A stretch of 64,000 bases of DNA from the NCBI RefSeq assembly GCF_018336155.1, contig NZ_JAGYHF010000010.1, positions 1 through 64,000 of the forward strand, written 5' to 3'. Positions 1 to 8,651 of this stretch are shown piece by piece. Within the stretch, counting starts at the first letter, position 1. Each line of letters begins with the position of its first letter. A model generated the notes under the pieces. It saw only the letters and a program-made list of their open reading frames with translations, ran no database searches and was not told the origin of the DNA. Origin of the DNA: Pseudomonas rustica (GTDB lineage: Bacteria; Pseudomonadota; Gammaproteobacteria; Pseudomonadales; Pseudomonadaceae). Position numbers and translations under genes: made by a program.

Positions 1-14
1 AAGATTAAATTCCG

Positions 15-50
15 AAACCCCAATTGCGAAAGCAGTTGGGGTTTTGTTTT
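15..50 (+). terminator. Rho-independent terminator of a gene left of the window
   Basis: A 9-bp stem (15-23 with 36-44) is capped by a small GC-GAAA-GC inner hairpin and followed by a T-rich run (42-50). No gene in the window precedes it, so it probably ends a rightward transcript that begins outside. Confidence 0.8.
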
Positions 51-230
51 GCCCGCAGGAAAAGTTTTCACGACGCGTTGGGACCGTTCCAACCGTCGCA
101 AGACCTTGCCATTGGAGAAAAACGTTCTGAAGTGACCGGGCAGTTTTTGGTATGGTGCAGCTCGTTTTTTAACGGACTGATGTCATGCCCAAGGAACGGC
201 ATTAATTTATGTCAAAGAGTTGCTGTAGAA

Positions 231-2123
231 ATGCCTGAACCTATCCCGATCAAGGATCACGAAAAAGAGACACGTCTGGTCAACAAACGGTTGATCGCCT
301 GTGCTCTTTTCGTCTTTGCAGTCAGCTGTGCTCTGGTGGTGCGCCTGTACATCCTGCAAGTGGTCGAGTTCGATTACCACTCGACCATCTCCGAAAACAA
401 CCGCGTCCACGTCTTGCCGATCCCGCCCACACGCGGCCTGATCTACGACCGCAATGGCGTGTTGCTGGCTGACAACCGTCCCAGTTACAACCTGATCATC
501 ACCCGCGAACGCGCCACCGACGTCAATGAAGAGCTGAATGAGGTCATCAACCTCCTGCACCTGCCAGCCGAAGACCGCACGGTGTTCGACAAGGCGATGA
601 AGCAGTCGCGTCATCCGTTCACGCCGGTGACACTGTTCTATGAATTGACCGAAGAACAGATCGCCGTTCTGGCAGTTAATGAGTTCCGCCTGCCCGGGCT
701 CGATGTTGAACCGCAGTTCGTCCGCCACTACCCACTCGGTGCGCATTTCGCCCACTCGATCGGCTACGTCGGCCGTATCAACGAAAAAGAATCCAAGACC
801 CTCGATTCGGTCGAATACCGCGGCACGCAATCCATCGGCAAGACCGGCATCGAGCGTTTCTACGAAGCCCAGCTGCACGGCCACGTCGGCTACGAAGAAG
901 TGGAAACCAACGCCCAGGGCCGAGTGCTGCGTGTACTCAAGCACACGGATCCGGTACAGGGTAAAAACATCGTTCTGAGCCTCGATGTTCACCTGCAAGA
1001 AGCCGCTGAGGCGGCACTGGGTGATCGTCGCGGTTCCGTAGTAGCGCTCGACCCGGCTACCGGTGAAGTGTTGGCCATGGTCAGTAACCCGAGTTTCGAC
1101 CCGAACCTGTTCGTGACCGGCATCAGCTCCAAGGAATATTCGGCGCTGCGTGATTCTATCGACCGGCCGCTGTTCAACCGCGTGCTGCGCGGCCTCTACG
1201 CGCCGGGGTCGACCATCAAGCCGGAAGTGGCTATCGCCGGTCTCGATGCTGGCGTCGTGACGCCGCAAACCCGCGTCTTCGATCCGGGTTACTACCAACT
1301 CCCGGACTTCGATCACAAGTACCGCAACTGGAACCACAGCGGCGACGGCTGGGTAGACATGGACGCCGCGATCATGCGTTCCAACGACACCTACTTCTAC
1401 GACCTCGCGCACAAGCTTGGCATTGATCGCCTGCACGACTACATGGCGATGTTCGGCCTTGGCGAAAAAGTCTCGCTGGACATGTTCGAAGAGTCGCCCG
1501 GTTTGATGCCGTCGCAAGCCTGGAAGCGCGCCACCCGCCGCCAAGCCTGGTTCCCGGGTGAAACCGTGATCCTCGGTATTGGCCAGGGCTACATGCAAGT
1601 CACGCCGCTGCAACTGGCTCAGGCCACAGCACTCATCGCCAACAAAGGCGTGTGGAACCGTCCACACCTGGCGAAAACCGTCGATGGCGTTGCGCCGGTC
1701 GATGAGAACCCGATGCCGAACATCCTGCTCAAAGACCCGCGCGATTGGGAACAGGTCAACCACGGTATGCAGATGGTGATGCACGATGCGCGAGGCATTG
1801 CTCGTGCAGCAGCGGCCGGTGCGCAGTACCGCATCGCTGGCAAGAGTGGTACGGCGCAGGTGGTGGCGATCAAGCAGGGTGAGCGTTACAACCGCGAGAA
1901 AACCCTCGAGCGCCATCGCGACAACGCCTTGTTCGTCGGCTTCGCGCCGGCCGAGCATCCGAAAATCGCGATTGCAGTGATGATCGAAAACGGTGAGGCC
2001 GGTGGCCGAGTTGCAGGTCCTGTGGTGCGGCAGATCATGGACGCCTGGCTACTTGATCAGGATGGCCATCTCAAGCCGCAATACGCGGCGCCAGCCAAGG
2101 CGCCGGGCGATCCGCACGTTTGA
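231..2123 (+). CDS. mrdA: Penicillin-binding protein 2 (peptidoglycan transpeptidase), mrdA family
   Basis: This is a class B high-molecular-weight PBP that cross-links peptidoglycan during cell elongation. The 630-residue product has an N-terminal membrane anchor (about residues 20-40), a dimerisation/pedestal domain, and a C-terminal transpeptidase domain. The three active-site motifs are visible: S327-TIK, S384-N-D and K538-SG. The reading frame is open further upstream, but the ATG at 231 (MPEPIPIKDHEKE) matches the usual PBP2 N-terminus, so the upstream part is treated as leader. It is not next to rodA, rlpA or mltB as the classical pbpA gene is. It is therefore probably a second, paralogous PBP2. 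It faces a convergent LysR gene with only 12 bp between. Confidence 0.9.
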   Translation: MPEPIPIKDHEKETRLVNKRLIACALFVFAVSCALVVRLYILQVVEFDYHSTISENNRVHVLPIPPTRGLIYDRNGVLLADNRPSYNLIITRERATDVNEELNEVINLLHLPAEDRTVFDKAMKQSRHPFTPVTLFYELTEEQIAVLAVNEFRLPGLDVEPQFVRHYPLGAHFAHSIGYVGRINEKESKTLDSVEYRGTQSIGKTGIERFYEAQLHGHVGYEEVETNAQGRVLRVLKHTDPVQGKNIVLSLDVHLQEAAEAALGDRRGSVVALDPATGEVLAMVSNPSFDPNLFVTGISSKEYSALRDSIDRPLFNRVLRGLYAPGSTIKPEVAIAGLDAGVVTPQTRVFDPGYYQLPDFDHKYRNWNHSGDGWVDMDAAIMRSNDTYFYDLAHKLGIDRLHDYMAMFGLGEKVSLDMFEESPGLMPSQAWKRATRRQAWFPGETVILGIGQGYMQVTPLQLAQATALIANKGVWNRPHLAKTVDGVAPVDENPMPNILLKDPRDWEQVNHGMQMVMHDARGIARAAAAGAQYRIAGKSGTAQVVAIKQGERYNREKTLERHRDNALFVGFAPAEHPKIAIAVMIENGEAGGRVAGPVVRQIMDAWLLDQDGHLKPQYAAPAKAPGDPHV

Positions 2124-2135
2124 TCGATTACAGCT

Positions 2136-3092
2136 TCACAGCACAGGCTCACGCAAGCTGAGCATGTGCTGGAAGCTGTCGAGGAACACGGTCTCGGCCT
2201 GAGTCATCTTCTGCTCGCGATTCCACAGCAGCTCGATATCGAAATCCACTACGCCGTCCTCCGGTGGTAACCGCCAGAGCAGACCTTGCTCGACATCGCG
2301 CCGCACCAAGTGCGTCGGCAGACAACCGATGCCGAATCCGGCGCAGATCAATCGGTATATCTCTTCAAAACTGGTGGAAGACGCCACGATCTTGCCGGTG
2401 AACCCTTGCTGATCGCGAAACAGCGTCAACGGCGATAGATTGCCGCCGAGCTGATCACTGGTGAAGCTGACGAAGTTCTCCGCCGCCAATTCCTCAAGCG
2501 ACAGATTCTGTTGCCCGAACAACCGATGGCGCTGCCCGCAAAAGTACGCGTAGGTCTCGCGAAACAACACCCGCCGTTCAAGCCGTGGTTGCGCGAGACG
2601 ACATAGGCCAACGCCCACCGTGGCAGTTTTTTGCAGCAGTGAACTGATGATGTTCGAGCTGCCCATCACCTCGACTTCCAGCTCGATTTTCGGATGGGTT
2701 TCATGGAAGTCAGCCAGAAACTCATCGTAGTGCCGCGCCTGCACACCGCTGACCGTGAGGATGCGGATCTTGCCGACCACGTCATCATGGCGATGCTCGA
2801 TGACTGTACCCAGTCGTGAAATATCGCCATAAATATCCGCCGCGATACGCAGGACTTCCTCGCCGGTTTCGGTCAGATCGAAGCGCCGTCCGCTGCGCGC
2901 AATCAGCACACATTCCAGTTGTTCTTCGAGACGTTTCAACGCCTGACTCACCGCCGATTGGGTGATGTGCAAGCGCGCAGCGGCGCGGCTCATGCTGCCT
3001 TCCTGGCCGATTACAAGGTAGGTGCGCAGCAGATTCCAGTCCAGCCGATCATTGAGAAAGCGCCGACCGACCCAAGGGTTGGAAGAGGACAT
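2136..3092 (-). CDS. LysR-family transcriptional regulator (module 1)
   Basis: This is a 318-residue LysR-type regulator. It has an N-terminal winged helix-turn-helix (about residues 15-75, with SRAAARLHITQSAVSQALKR) and a C-terminal effector-binding domain of the periplasmic-binding-protein fold. The start at 3092 is preferred over 3104 because GGAG lies 6 nt upstream. It is transcribed away from the MHS transporter at 3251 and probably controls the transporter-aldolase-dehydrogenase operon. A close paralogue lies at 6224-7159 with the same core (NDRLDWNLLRT, LHxTQxAVSQALKRLEEQL) and a similar C-terminus. The effector is unknown; a hydroxy acid is a guess from the neighbours. Confidence 0.88.
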   Translation of the reverse strand: MSSSNPWVGRRFLNDRLDWNLLRTYLVIGQEGSMSRAAARLHITQSAVSQALKRLEEQLECVLIARSGRRFDLTETGEEVLRIAADIYGDISRLGTVIEHRHDDVVGKIRILTVSGVQARHYDEFLADFHETHPKIELEVEVMGSSNIISSLLQKTATVGVGLCRLAQPRLERRVLFRETYAYFCGQRHRLFGQQNLSLEELAAENFVSFTSDQLGGNLSPLTLFRDQQGFTGKIVASSTSFEEIYRLICAGFGIGCLPTHLVRRDVEQGLLWRLPPEDGVVDFDIELLWNREQKMTQAETVFLDSFQHMLSLREPVL

Positions 3093-3143
3093 CAAACACT
3101 CCATGTAGTAGCAGAGCTAATACTAGCGTTAAGTTTTTGAAAA

Positions 3144-3172
3144 TTGACTAATCCTGTCACGGAAGCGATAAA
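3144..3172 (+). promoter_or_regulatory. Predicted sigma-70 promoter of module 1 operon, inside an element shared with module 2
   Basis: TTGACT (3144-3149), a 17-nt spacer and GATAAA (3167-3172) lie 79 nt before the transporter ATG. The 15-mer GAAAATTGACTAATC (3139-3153) recurs exactly at 7205-7219, upstream of the paralogous transporter, with the same spacing. A TAATACTA stretch just upstream could belong to the LysR site. Confidence 0.6.
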
Positions 3173-3250
3173 GCCCACAAGCGCCACAGAGCGTGACCGT
3201 CAGCCGCCTGAAACCTGCCCAAAAAAACGATAAATACACAGGGTCCTTGC

Positions 3251-4552
3251 ATGCACACCACCGCTCAGCCGCGTCGCGCCGCGGCCGCTGCCTTCATTGG
3301 CACGACCATCGAATTCTACGATTTCTACATCTACGCCACTGCCGCCGCACTGGTGCTTGGGCAAGTGTTTTTCCCCAGCGAAGATCCGGTCACCAGCACG
3401 CTCGCAGCCTTCGGCAGCTTCGCCGTCGGCTTCATCGCCAGACCGATGGCCGGGATGGTTTTCGGTCATTTGGGCGACCGTCTCGGGCGCAAGAAAATGC
3501 TTCTGGTGACGATGGCGCTGATGGGCCTGGCGACTGCCGGTATCGGCTTGCTGCCGAGCTATGCCAGCGTCGGCATATGGGCGCCGATCGGTTTGATCGT
3601 GTTGCGCCTGATCCAAGGGATTTCCGTTGGTGGCGAGTGGGGCGGGGCAGTGTTGATGGCCAGCGAACATGCGCCGGCCAAGCGCAAAACCTTTTACGCA
3701 TCCTTCGCTCAACTCGGCAGTCCTGCCGGATTGTTGTTGGCCTTGATCGCCCTCCGCCTCGTCACTTCGCTGGAGCCGGAAGAGTTTCTCGCCTGGGGTT
3801 GGCGTCTGCCGTTTCTCGCCAGTGGCGTGCTGATGATGGTTGGTTTGATGATCCGTTCCGGCGTGCATGAATCGCCGGAATTCGCCAAGGCCAAAGAGAA
3901 CAACGAAACCTCGAAATACCCGGTGAAAGACGTGATCCGTCAGTGCTGGCGGCAGATTCTGTTCGCGGCGGCTGCGGTGACCATTGGCTCGGCCGGGTTC
4001 TTTTTCACCAACACTTTCATGATCACCTACGTCACCCAATACCAGGGCATTTCGCGGGCGACGATTCTCGACTGCCTGTTTCTGGTCACGGTGATTCAAC
4101 TGCTCTCGCAACCGCTGTCGGCGCTATTGGCCGAACGCATTGGCGAAGGCCGCTTCCTGACGCTGGTTGCGTTGCTGTGCATGGTCACGCCATACCCGAT
4201 GTTCCTGCTGGTCGGCACGCAAAACATCTTGCTGATGACCCTCGGCATCGCCGTCGCGGTGGTGATCCTGTCGGCGCTGTACGCAGTGATTGCCGGCTAC
4301 ATGACTCAGGCCTTCCCGGTGCATCTGCGCTACTCGGGGATTTCCATCGCCTATCAATTGAGCTGCGCGCTCGCCGGCGGCACCACGCCTTTGATCGGCA
4401 CGCTGCTGGCCAGCAAATTTTCCGGGCAATGGCTGCCTCTGGCGGTGTTCTTCACATTGCTCTCGACCGTGTCGCTGATCGGTGTCTGTGGCCTCGCTCG
4501 GCTGCGTGCCGCGCCGGTCGTTCTGCATTCCAACAAAGAGGTGTATTCGTGA
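3251..4552 (+). CDS. MFS transporter, metabolite:H+ symporter (MHS) family
   Basis: This is a 433-residue inner-membrane carrier with about 12 predicted helices. The N-terminal RRAAAAAFIGTTIEFYDFYI and the cytoplasmic loop GHLGDRLGRKK are hallmarks of the ShiA/ProP-type MHS family, which imports small organic acids or zwitterions with protons. It is about the family's usual length. It opens an operon: its TGA overlaps the GTG of the aldolase gene. The second MHS gene at 7319 is a clear paralogue. The substrate cannot be read from sequence; a hydroxy or sugar acid handled by the next two genes is an inference. Confidence 0.88.
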   Translation: MHTTAQPRRAAAAAFIGTTIEFYDFYIYATAAALVLGQVFFPSEDPVTSTLAAFGSFAVGFIARPMAGMVFGHLGDRLGRKKMLLVTMALMGLATAGIGLLPSYASVGIWAPIGLIVLRLIQGISVGGEWGGAVLMASEHAPAKRKTFYASFAQLGSPAGLLLALIALRLVTSLEPEEFLAWGWRLPFLASGVLMMVGLMIRSGVHESPEFAKAKENNETSKYPVKDVIRQCWRQILFAAAAVTIGSAGFFFTNTFMITYVTQYQGISRATILDCLFLVTVIQLLSQPLSALLAERIGEGRFLTLVALLCMVTPYPMFLLVGTQNILLMTLGIAVAVVILSALYAVIAGYMTQAFPVHLRYSGISIAYQLSCALAGGTTPLIGTLLASKFSGQWLPLAVFFTLLSTVSLIGVCGLARLRAAPVVLHSNKEVYS

Positions 4553-5304
4553 GTAAACCTGCCCACATCGATCCGATCGAATGGCAAGCCCGCTGTGAGC
4601 TCGCCGCGCTGTATCGCTTGATCGCGCATTTCCGCATGACCGACTTGATCGACACGCACATCACCCTGCGTATTCCGGGGCCGGAGCATCATTTTCTGAT
4701 TAACCGCTACGGGGTGATTTTCGACCGCATGCGTGCTTCGGATCTGGTGCGCATCGATCAGGATGGCAACATTGTCGACCCTGAATATGCGGGTCATCGG
4801 GTCAACGCCGCAGGCTTCGTCATTCACTCGGCGATCCACATGGCGCGCCCGGATCTGAACTGCGTGATCCACACGCACACCGCCGCCGGGATGGCCGTCG
4901 CTGCGCAAAAACAAGGCTTGCTGCCGATCAGCCAACACGCGCTGAAGTTCTACGGAAAACTCGCTTATCACACCTACGAAGGCATCGCGCTGTCGCTGGA
5001 TGAACGCGAGCGTTTGATCGCCGACCTCGGCCCGCACCGCGCGATGATTTTGCGCAATCACGGTTTGCTGGTTGGTGGCTCGGGCGTGGCTCAGGCCTTT
5101 CAGGAAATCCACTTTCTCGAGCGCGCCTGTCAGGCGCAAGTGCAGGCATTGGCCGGTGGTTCGGAGCTGCATTATCCGTCCCACGAAGTCTGCGCGCACA
5201 CCTCTGAACAGTTCGACCGCGATGAACAGGACAACATCATCGACCTGGCCTGGGCGGCCGCTTTGACCCTGATCGAATCCCAGCGCGAGTCTTATCTGTC
5301 ATGA
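4549..5304 (+). CDS. Class II aldolase/adducin-family protein
   Basis: The product is 251 residues and belongs to the fuculose-/ribulose-phosphate aldolase-epimerase superfamily. These are zinc enzymes that cleave or epimerise phosphorylated sugars or process related hydroxy acids. The Zn ligands are visible as the pair in VIHTHTAAG and a later His in LRNHGLLVGG. The start is the GTG at 4549, which overlaps the transporter stop; the open frame to its left is out-of-frame transporter sequence. Its own stop overlaps the next ATG (ATGA at 5301-5304), so the three genes look translationally coupled. Exact substrate unknown. Confidence 0.85.
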   Translation: MSKPAHIDPIEWQARCELAALYRLIAHFRMTDLIDTHITLRIPGPEHHFLINRYGVIFDRMRASDLVRIDQDGNIVDPEYAGHRVNAAGFVIHSAIHMARPDLNCVIHTHTAAGMAVAAQKQGLLPISQHALKFYGKLAYHTYEGIALSLDERERLIADLGPHRAMILRNHGLLVGGSGVAQAFQEIHFLERACQAQVQALAGGSELHYPSHEVCAHTSEQFDRDEQDNIIDLAWAAALTLIESQRESYLS

Positions 5305-6230
5305 GCACCGTTGCACTGTTGTCCCGCGACTTGCTGTTGCTCGAGCAATTGCAGGCTGCGTTTGCACGCAGCGCGCCGCACCTCACGGCAGTGCCGGCCG
5401 ATGACCCGCGAGCGCTTGATGCACAGATCGCGGCGTGCTGGTTTCCGCTGCCGGGCAGTCTCGCCGCGTTGCCCAATCTGCAAGTGATTCACTCGGTGGC
5501 TGCCGGTATCGATCATCTGGAGCACGATCCGTCGTGCCCGGATCTGCCGGTGTGCCGGGTGGTCGATCCCGGTCATCGGCAAGGCATGACCGAGTATGTG
5601 CGTTGGGCGGTGATTCACTTTCACCGGGGATTTGATCAGGTGCTGCAACAGCAAAAACGCCAGCACTGGGAGCGCCCGCAGCAACGCCCGGCGAGTCAAT
5701 TCAGGATCGGGATCATGGGCCTGGGATCGCTCGGCAGCGCCATCGCCGAAGATCTGGCTAACGCGGGTTACGACGTTCGCGGCTGGGCGCGAAGTACCAA
5801 GGATCTGCCGGGTGTGCAGACCTTCGCCGGCTCGAAACCCTTCACGGCGTTTTTGCACAACGTGGAGCTGCTGATCAACCTGTTGCCACTGACCCACGAG
5901 ACGCGCGGCATCCTCAATCAAACCGCGTTAGAACACCTGGCCAACGGCGCAGCACTGGTCAATGTCGGACGCGGCGCACACCTGAATATCGAGGATCTGC
6001 AACAGGCGCTGCAAACAGGGAAACTGCGCGGCGCGCTACTCGATGTCTTCGATCAGGAACCGTTACCCAGCGACCATCCACTCTGGACAACCGCCGGTGT
6101 AACGATCACCCCGCACATGGCCTCGGCAGCTTCCCACAACTGTATCGCCGAGCAGATCGCGGAGAACTTCCGACGACTGAATTCGGGGGAAGAGCTACTC
6201 AACAGCGCCGACAGAACGCTGGGTTATTGA
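5301..6230 (+). CDS. D-2-hydroxyacid dehydrogenase, GhrA-like (glyoxylate/hydroxypyruvate reductase type)
   Basis: This is a 309-residue NAD(P)-dependent dehydrogenase of the D-isomer-specific 2-hydroxyacid family. It interconverts 2-keto and 2-hydroxy acids. The Rossmann motif GLGSLGSAIAEDL lies near residues 140-152. The substrate-binding Arg is in NVGRGAHL, and the catalytic Glu/His lie in QEPLP and TPHMASAA. It is the last gene of the module 1 operon, and its 3' end overlaps the convergent LysR gene by 7 bp. Together with the aldolase it suggests breakdown of a hydroxylated acid, but glyoxylate or hydroxypyruvate as substrate is only a family-level inference. Confidence 0.85.
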   Translation: MSTVALLSRDLLLLEQLQAAFARSAPHLTAVPADDPRALDAQIAACWFPLPGSLAALPNLQVIHSVAAGIDHLEHDPSCPDLPVCRVVDPGHRQGMTEYVRWAVIHFHRGFDQVLQQQKRQHWERPQQRPASQFRIGIMGLGSLGSAIAEDLANAGYDVRGWARSTKDLPGVQTFAGSKPFTAFLHNVELLINLLPLTHETRGILNQTALEHLANGAALVNVGRGAHLNIEDLQQALQTGKLRGALLDVFDQEPLPSDHPLWTTAGVTITPHMASAASHNCIAEQIAENFRRLNSGEELLNSADRTLGY

Positions 6231-7159
6231 TCCGCCAGGCACGCCTGCAAGCGTTCGATAAACAGCGTCTCGGCGCGGCTCATGCGCTGGTCGCGGTTCC
6301 ACAGTAAATGGATGTCGACATCGGCAATCCCTTCGTGAGGCGGCAGTCGCCAGAGCAATCCCGCCTCAACGTCGGCCGCCACCACATGCTCCGGCAGACA
6401 ACCAATCCCGAACCCGGCGATCACCAGTCGTCGGACTTCCTCCAGGCTCGGCGAGGACGCGACGATGCGTCCGCTGAAACCCTGCTGATCCCGAAAAATC
6501 GTCAACGGCGAGAGCATTCCGCCAATTTGGTCGCTGGTAAAACTGACGAAATTCTCGCGCTGCAAATCGCCTTCGCTGACGTCCTCGCGACCGAACAATT
6601 CATGGTGCTTGCCGCAGAAAAACGCATAGCGCTGCCGCAGAAACAAACGCTGTTCGAGACGCGGTTGCGGGCGGCGATTGAGGCTCAGGCCGAGGGTCGC
6701 GGTTTTCTCCTGCAAGGCGCTGACGATGTCGGAACTGCGCATCACATCGACTTCCAGATCCACCCGTGGGTACTGGCGATGGAAGTCGGCAAGAAAGTCA
6801 TCGAAGCGCTCGGAAAAGATCCGGCTGATGATCAACAGGCGCACTTTGCCGATCACTTCGTCGGCCGGTTGTTCGAGCAATCCGCCGACTTGTGAGACCT
6901 GTCCGTAAATCTCGCCAGCGAGTTCGAAGATCTGCTCGCCGACTTCGGTCAGGGCAAAGCGCGGGCCACGCCGGGCGATCAGTTGCCGACCGAGTTGTTC
7001 TTCCAGACGCTTGAGTGCCTGGCTCACCGCCGGTTGCGTCAGGTGCAAACGGGCGGCGGCGCGGCTGATGCTCAGTTCCTGACCGATCACGCGGAAGGTG
7101 CGCAACAGGTTCCAGTCCAGACGATCATTCAGCAAACGTTGTACATCGCGCTCAGCCAT
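6224..7159 (-). CDS. LysR-family transcriptional regulator (module 2)
   Basis: This 311-residue regulator has the same layout as the module 1 LysR: an N-terminal HTH (SRAAARLHLTQPAVSQALKR, about residues 32-51) and an effector domain ending in a similar LWNRDQRMSRAETLF segment. The ATG at 7159 follows a GAGG ribosome-binding site. It diverges from the MHS transporter at 7319 and is the natural candidate to control that operon. The paralogy suggests the two regulators may bind similar operators and could cross-talk. The effector is unknown. Confidence 0.88.
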   Translation of the reverse strand: MAERDVQRLLNDRLDWNLLRTFRVIGQELSISRAAARLHLTQPAVSQALKRLEEQLGRQLIARRGPRFALTEVGEQIFELAGEIYGQVSQVGGLLEQPADEVIGKVRLLIISRIFSERFDDFLADFHRQYPRVDLEVDVMRSSDIVSALQEKTATLGLSLNRRPQPRLEQRLFLRQRYAFFCGKHHELFGREDVSEGDLQRENFVSFTSDQIGGMLSPLTIFRDQQGFSGRIVASSPSLEEVRRLVIAGFGIGCLPEHVVAADVEAGLLWRLPPHEGIADVDIHLLWNRDQRMSRAETLFIERLQACLADQ

Positions 7160-7209
7160 CGTGGCCTCGATTATAAGTTGGCGTAATAGTAAGAATAATA
7201 AATAGAAAA

Positions 7210-7238
7210 TTGACTAATCATAGCCCCGGGACGATAAA
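7210..7238 (+). promoter_or_regulatory. Predicted sigma-70 promoter of module 2 operon, same layout as module 1
   Basis: TTGACT (7210-7215), a 17-nt spacer and GATAAA (7233-7238) repeat the arrangement seen at 3144-3172. The distance to the ATG is also close (84 against 82 nt from the -10 start to the codon before the start). AT-rich sequence upstream (7165-7204) may hold the LysR binding site. Confidence 0.6.
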
Positions 7239-7318
7239 TCACTCCCAGACAGGCACCGCCAGAGTGCCTCGCCCCAGCGTTTTCCTCCTGCCAAAAAAAC
7301 AATCAAAGGAGCCCGACC

Positions 7319-8629
7319 ATGAAGCCCCAAGCTTCCAACCAGCCGCGCCGTGCGGCAGCCGCTGCCTTTATCGGCACCATGATTGAGTGGTACGACTTTT
7401 ACATCTACGCCACCGCCGCCGCGCTGGTGTTCGGCGCGTTGTTTTTCCCTTCCGATGATCCACTGTTCAGCACCATGGCCGCCTTCGGCACCTTCGCCGT
7501 GGGCTTTTTTGCGCGGCCGTTGGGCGGGATCATTTTTGGCCACATCGGCGACCGCATCGGCCGCAAGAAATCGCTGATCATCACGTTGCTGATGATGGGC
7601 GTGGTCACCGTGTGCATCGGTCTGCTGCCGACCTACGCCCAGATCGGCGTGGCCGCGCCGGTGCTGCTGATTCTGCTGCGCGTCGTCCAGGGTATCGCCG
7701 TCGGTGGCGAGTGGGGCGGGGCGGTGTTGATGGCCGGCGAACACGCGCCGAAGGGCCGGCGCAACTTCTTCGCGTCCTTCGCCCAACTCGGTAGCCCGGC
7801 GGGTTTGATCCTCTCGCTGCTGGCATTCAGCGCGGTGACCCGTTTGCCCGAGGAAGACTTGATGAGCTGGGGCTGGCGTCTGCCGTTCCTCGCCAGTGCG
7901 TTGTTGCTGCTGGTCGGTCTGGCGATTCGTCTGGGCGTGAATGAGTCGCCGGAGTTCCTCGCCAGCCGCGAGAAAGCGAGCAAGGAAACCCGTAAGGAAC
8001 AAGCGCCGGTGATGGAGGTTCTGCGCACCGCGTGGCGCCCACTGTTGCTGTGCATCGGCGCCAATACGCTGGGCATCGCTGGAGTGTATTTCACCAACAC
8101 CTTCATGATCGCCTACACCACTCAGCAACTGGCGCTGCCGCGTTCGTTGATTCTTGAATGCCTGTTCGTCGTTGCGATCATTCAGTTTTGCATTCAGCCG
8201 CTGGCGGCATGGACGGCGGAGAAGATCGGCGCCACGCGGTTCCTGTGTCTGGTGTCGTTGCTGGCGATGGCCTCGCCGTATCCGATGTTTGTTCTGGTGA
8301 GTTCGGCGCAGGCGCCGCTGATCATTCTCGGCATCGCACTGGCGGTGGTGTGCATGGCGTCGTTTTACGCGGTGATCGCCGGGTACGTCAGCGGCATGTT
8401 CGAGACCCGCGTGCGCTACACCGCGATTTCGCTGGCCTATCAGATTTGCGGCGCGGTGGCCGGTGGTCTGACGCCGCTGATCGGCACCATGCTCGCGCAC
8501 AAATTCACCGGTCAGTGGTGGCCGCTCGCGGTGTTCTACAGCCTGATCGCTGCGGTTTCGCTGATCTGCGTGTTGTCCCTCGCACGCCGCCATGCCAGCG
8601 CTCATCGCGCGGAAGTGGCCTCAATCTAA
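7319..8629 (+). CDS. MFS transporter, metabolite:H+ symporter (MHS) family, paralogue
   Basis: This is a 436-residue carrier with about 12 helices, closely related to the transporter at 3251 (shared RRAAAAAFIGT and GGEWGGAVLMA motifs, and a matching loop GHIGDRIGRKK). An AAAGGAG ribosome-binding site lies 8 nt before the ATG, and a CA-rich stretch (7295-7302) just upstream could be a Hfq/Crc target. The gene is followed 22 nt later by an M20-type amidase and then by a deacetylase-like gene, so it probably imports an amide or N-acylated compound. This substrate guess comes from context only. Confidence 0.88.
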   Translation: MKPQASNQPRRAAAAAFIGTMIEWYDFYIYATAAALVFGALFFPSDDPLFSTMAAFGTFAVGFFARPLGGIIFGHIGDRIGRKKSLIITLLMMGVVTVCIGLLPTYAQIGVAAPVLLILLRVVQGIAVGGEWGGAVLMAGEHAPKGRRNFFASFAQLGSPAGLILSLLAFSAVTRLPEEDLMSWGWRLPFLASALLLLVGLAIRLGVNESPEFLASREKASKETRKEQAPVMEVLRTAWRPLLLCIGANTLGIAGVYFTNTFMIAYTTQQLALPRSLILECLFVVAIIQFCIQPLAAWTAEKIGATRFLCLVSLLAMASPYPMFVLVSSAQAPLIILGIALAVVCMASFYAVIAGYVSGMFETRVRYTAISLAYQICGAVAGGLTPLIGTMLAHKFTGQWWPLAVFYSLIAAVSLICVLSLARRHASAHRAEVASI

Positions 8630-8651
8630 TCTCGGATTCCAGGAGCACCTC

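Noticed and set aside
207-1958. Long minus-strand open frame (583 codons) opposite mrdA
   Set aside because: It is a shadow of the high-GC mrdA reading frame. It has no domain resemblance and overlaps fully.
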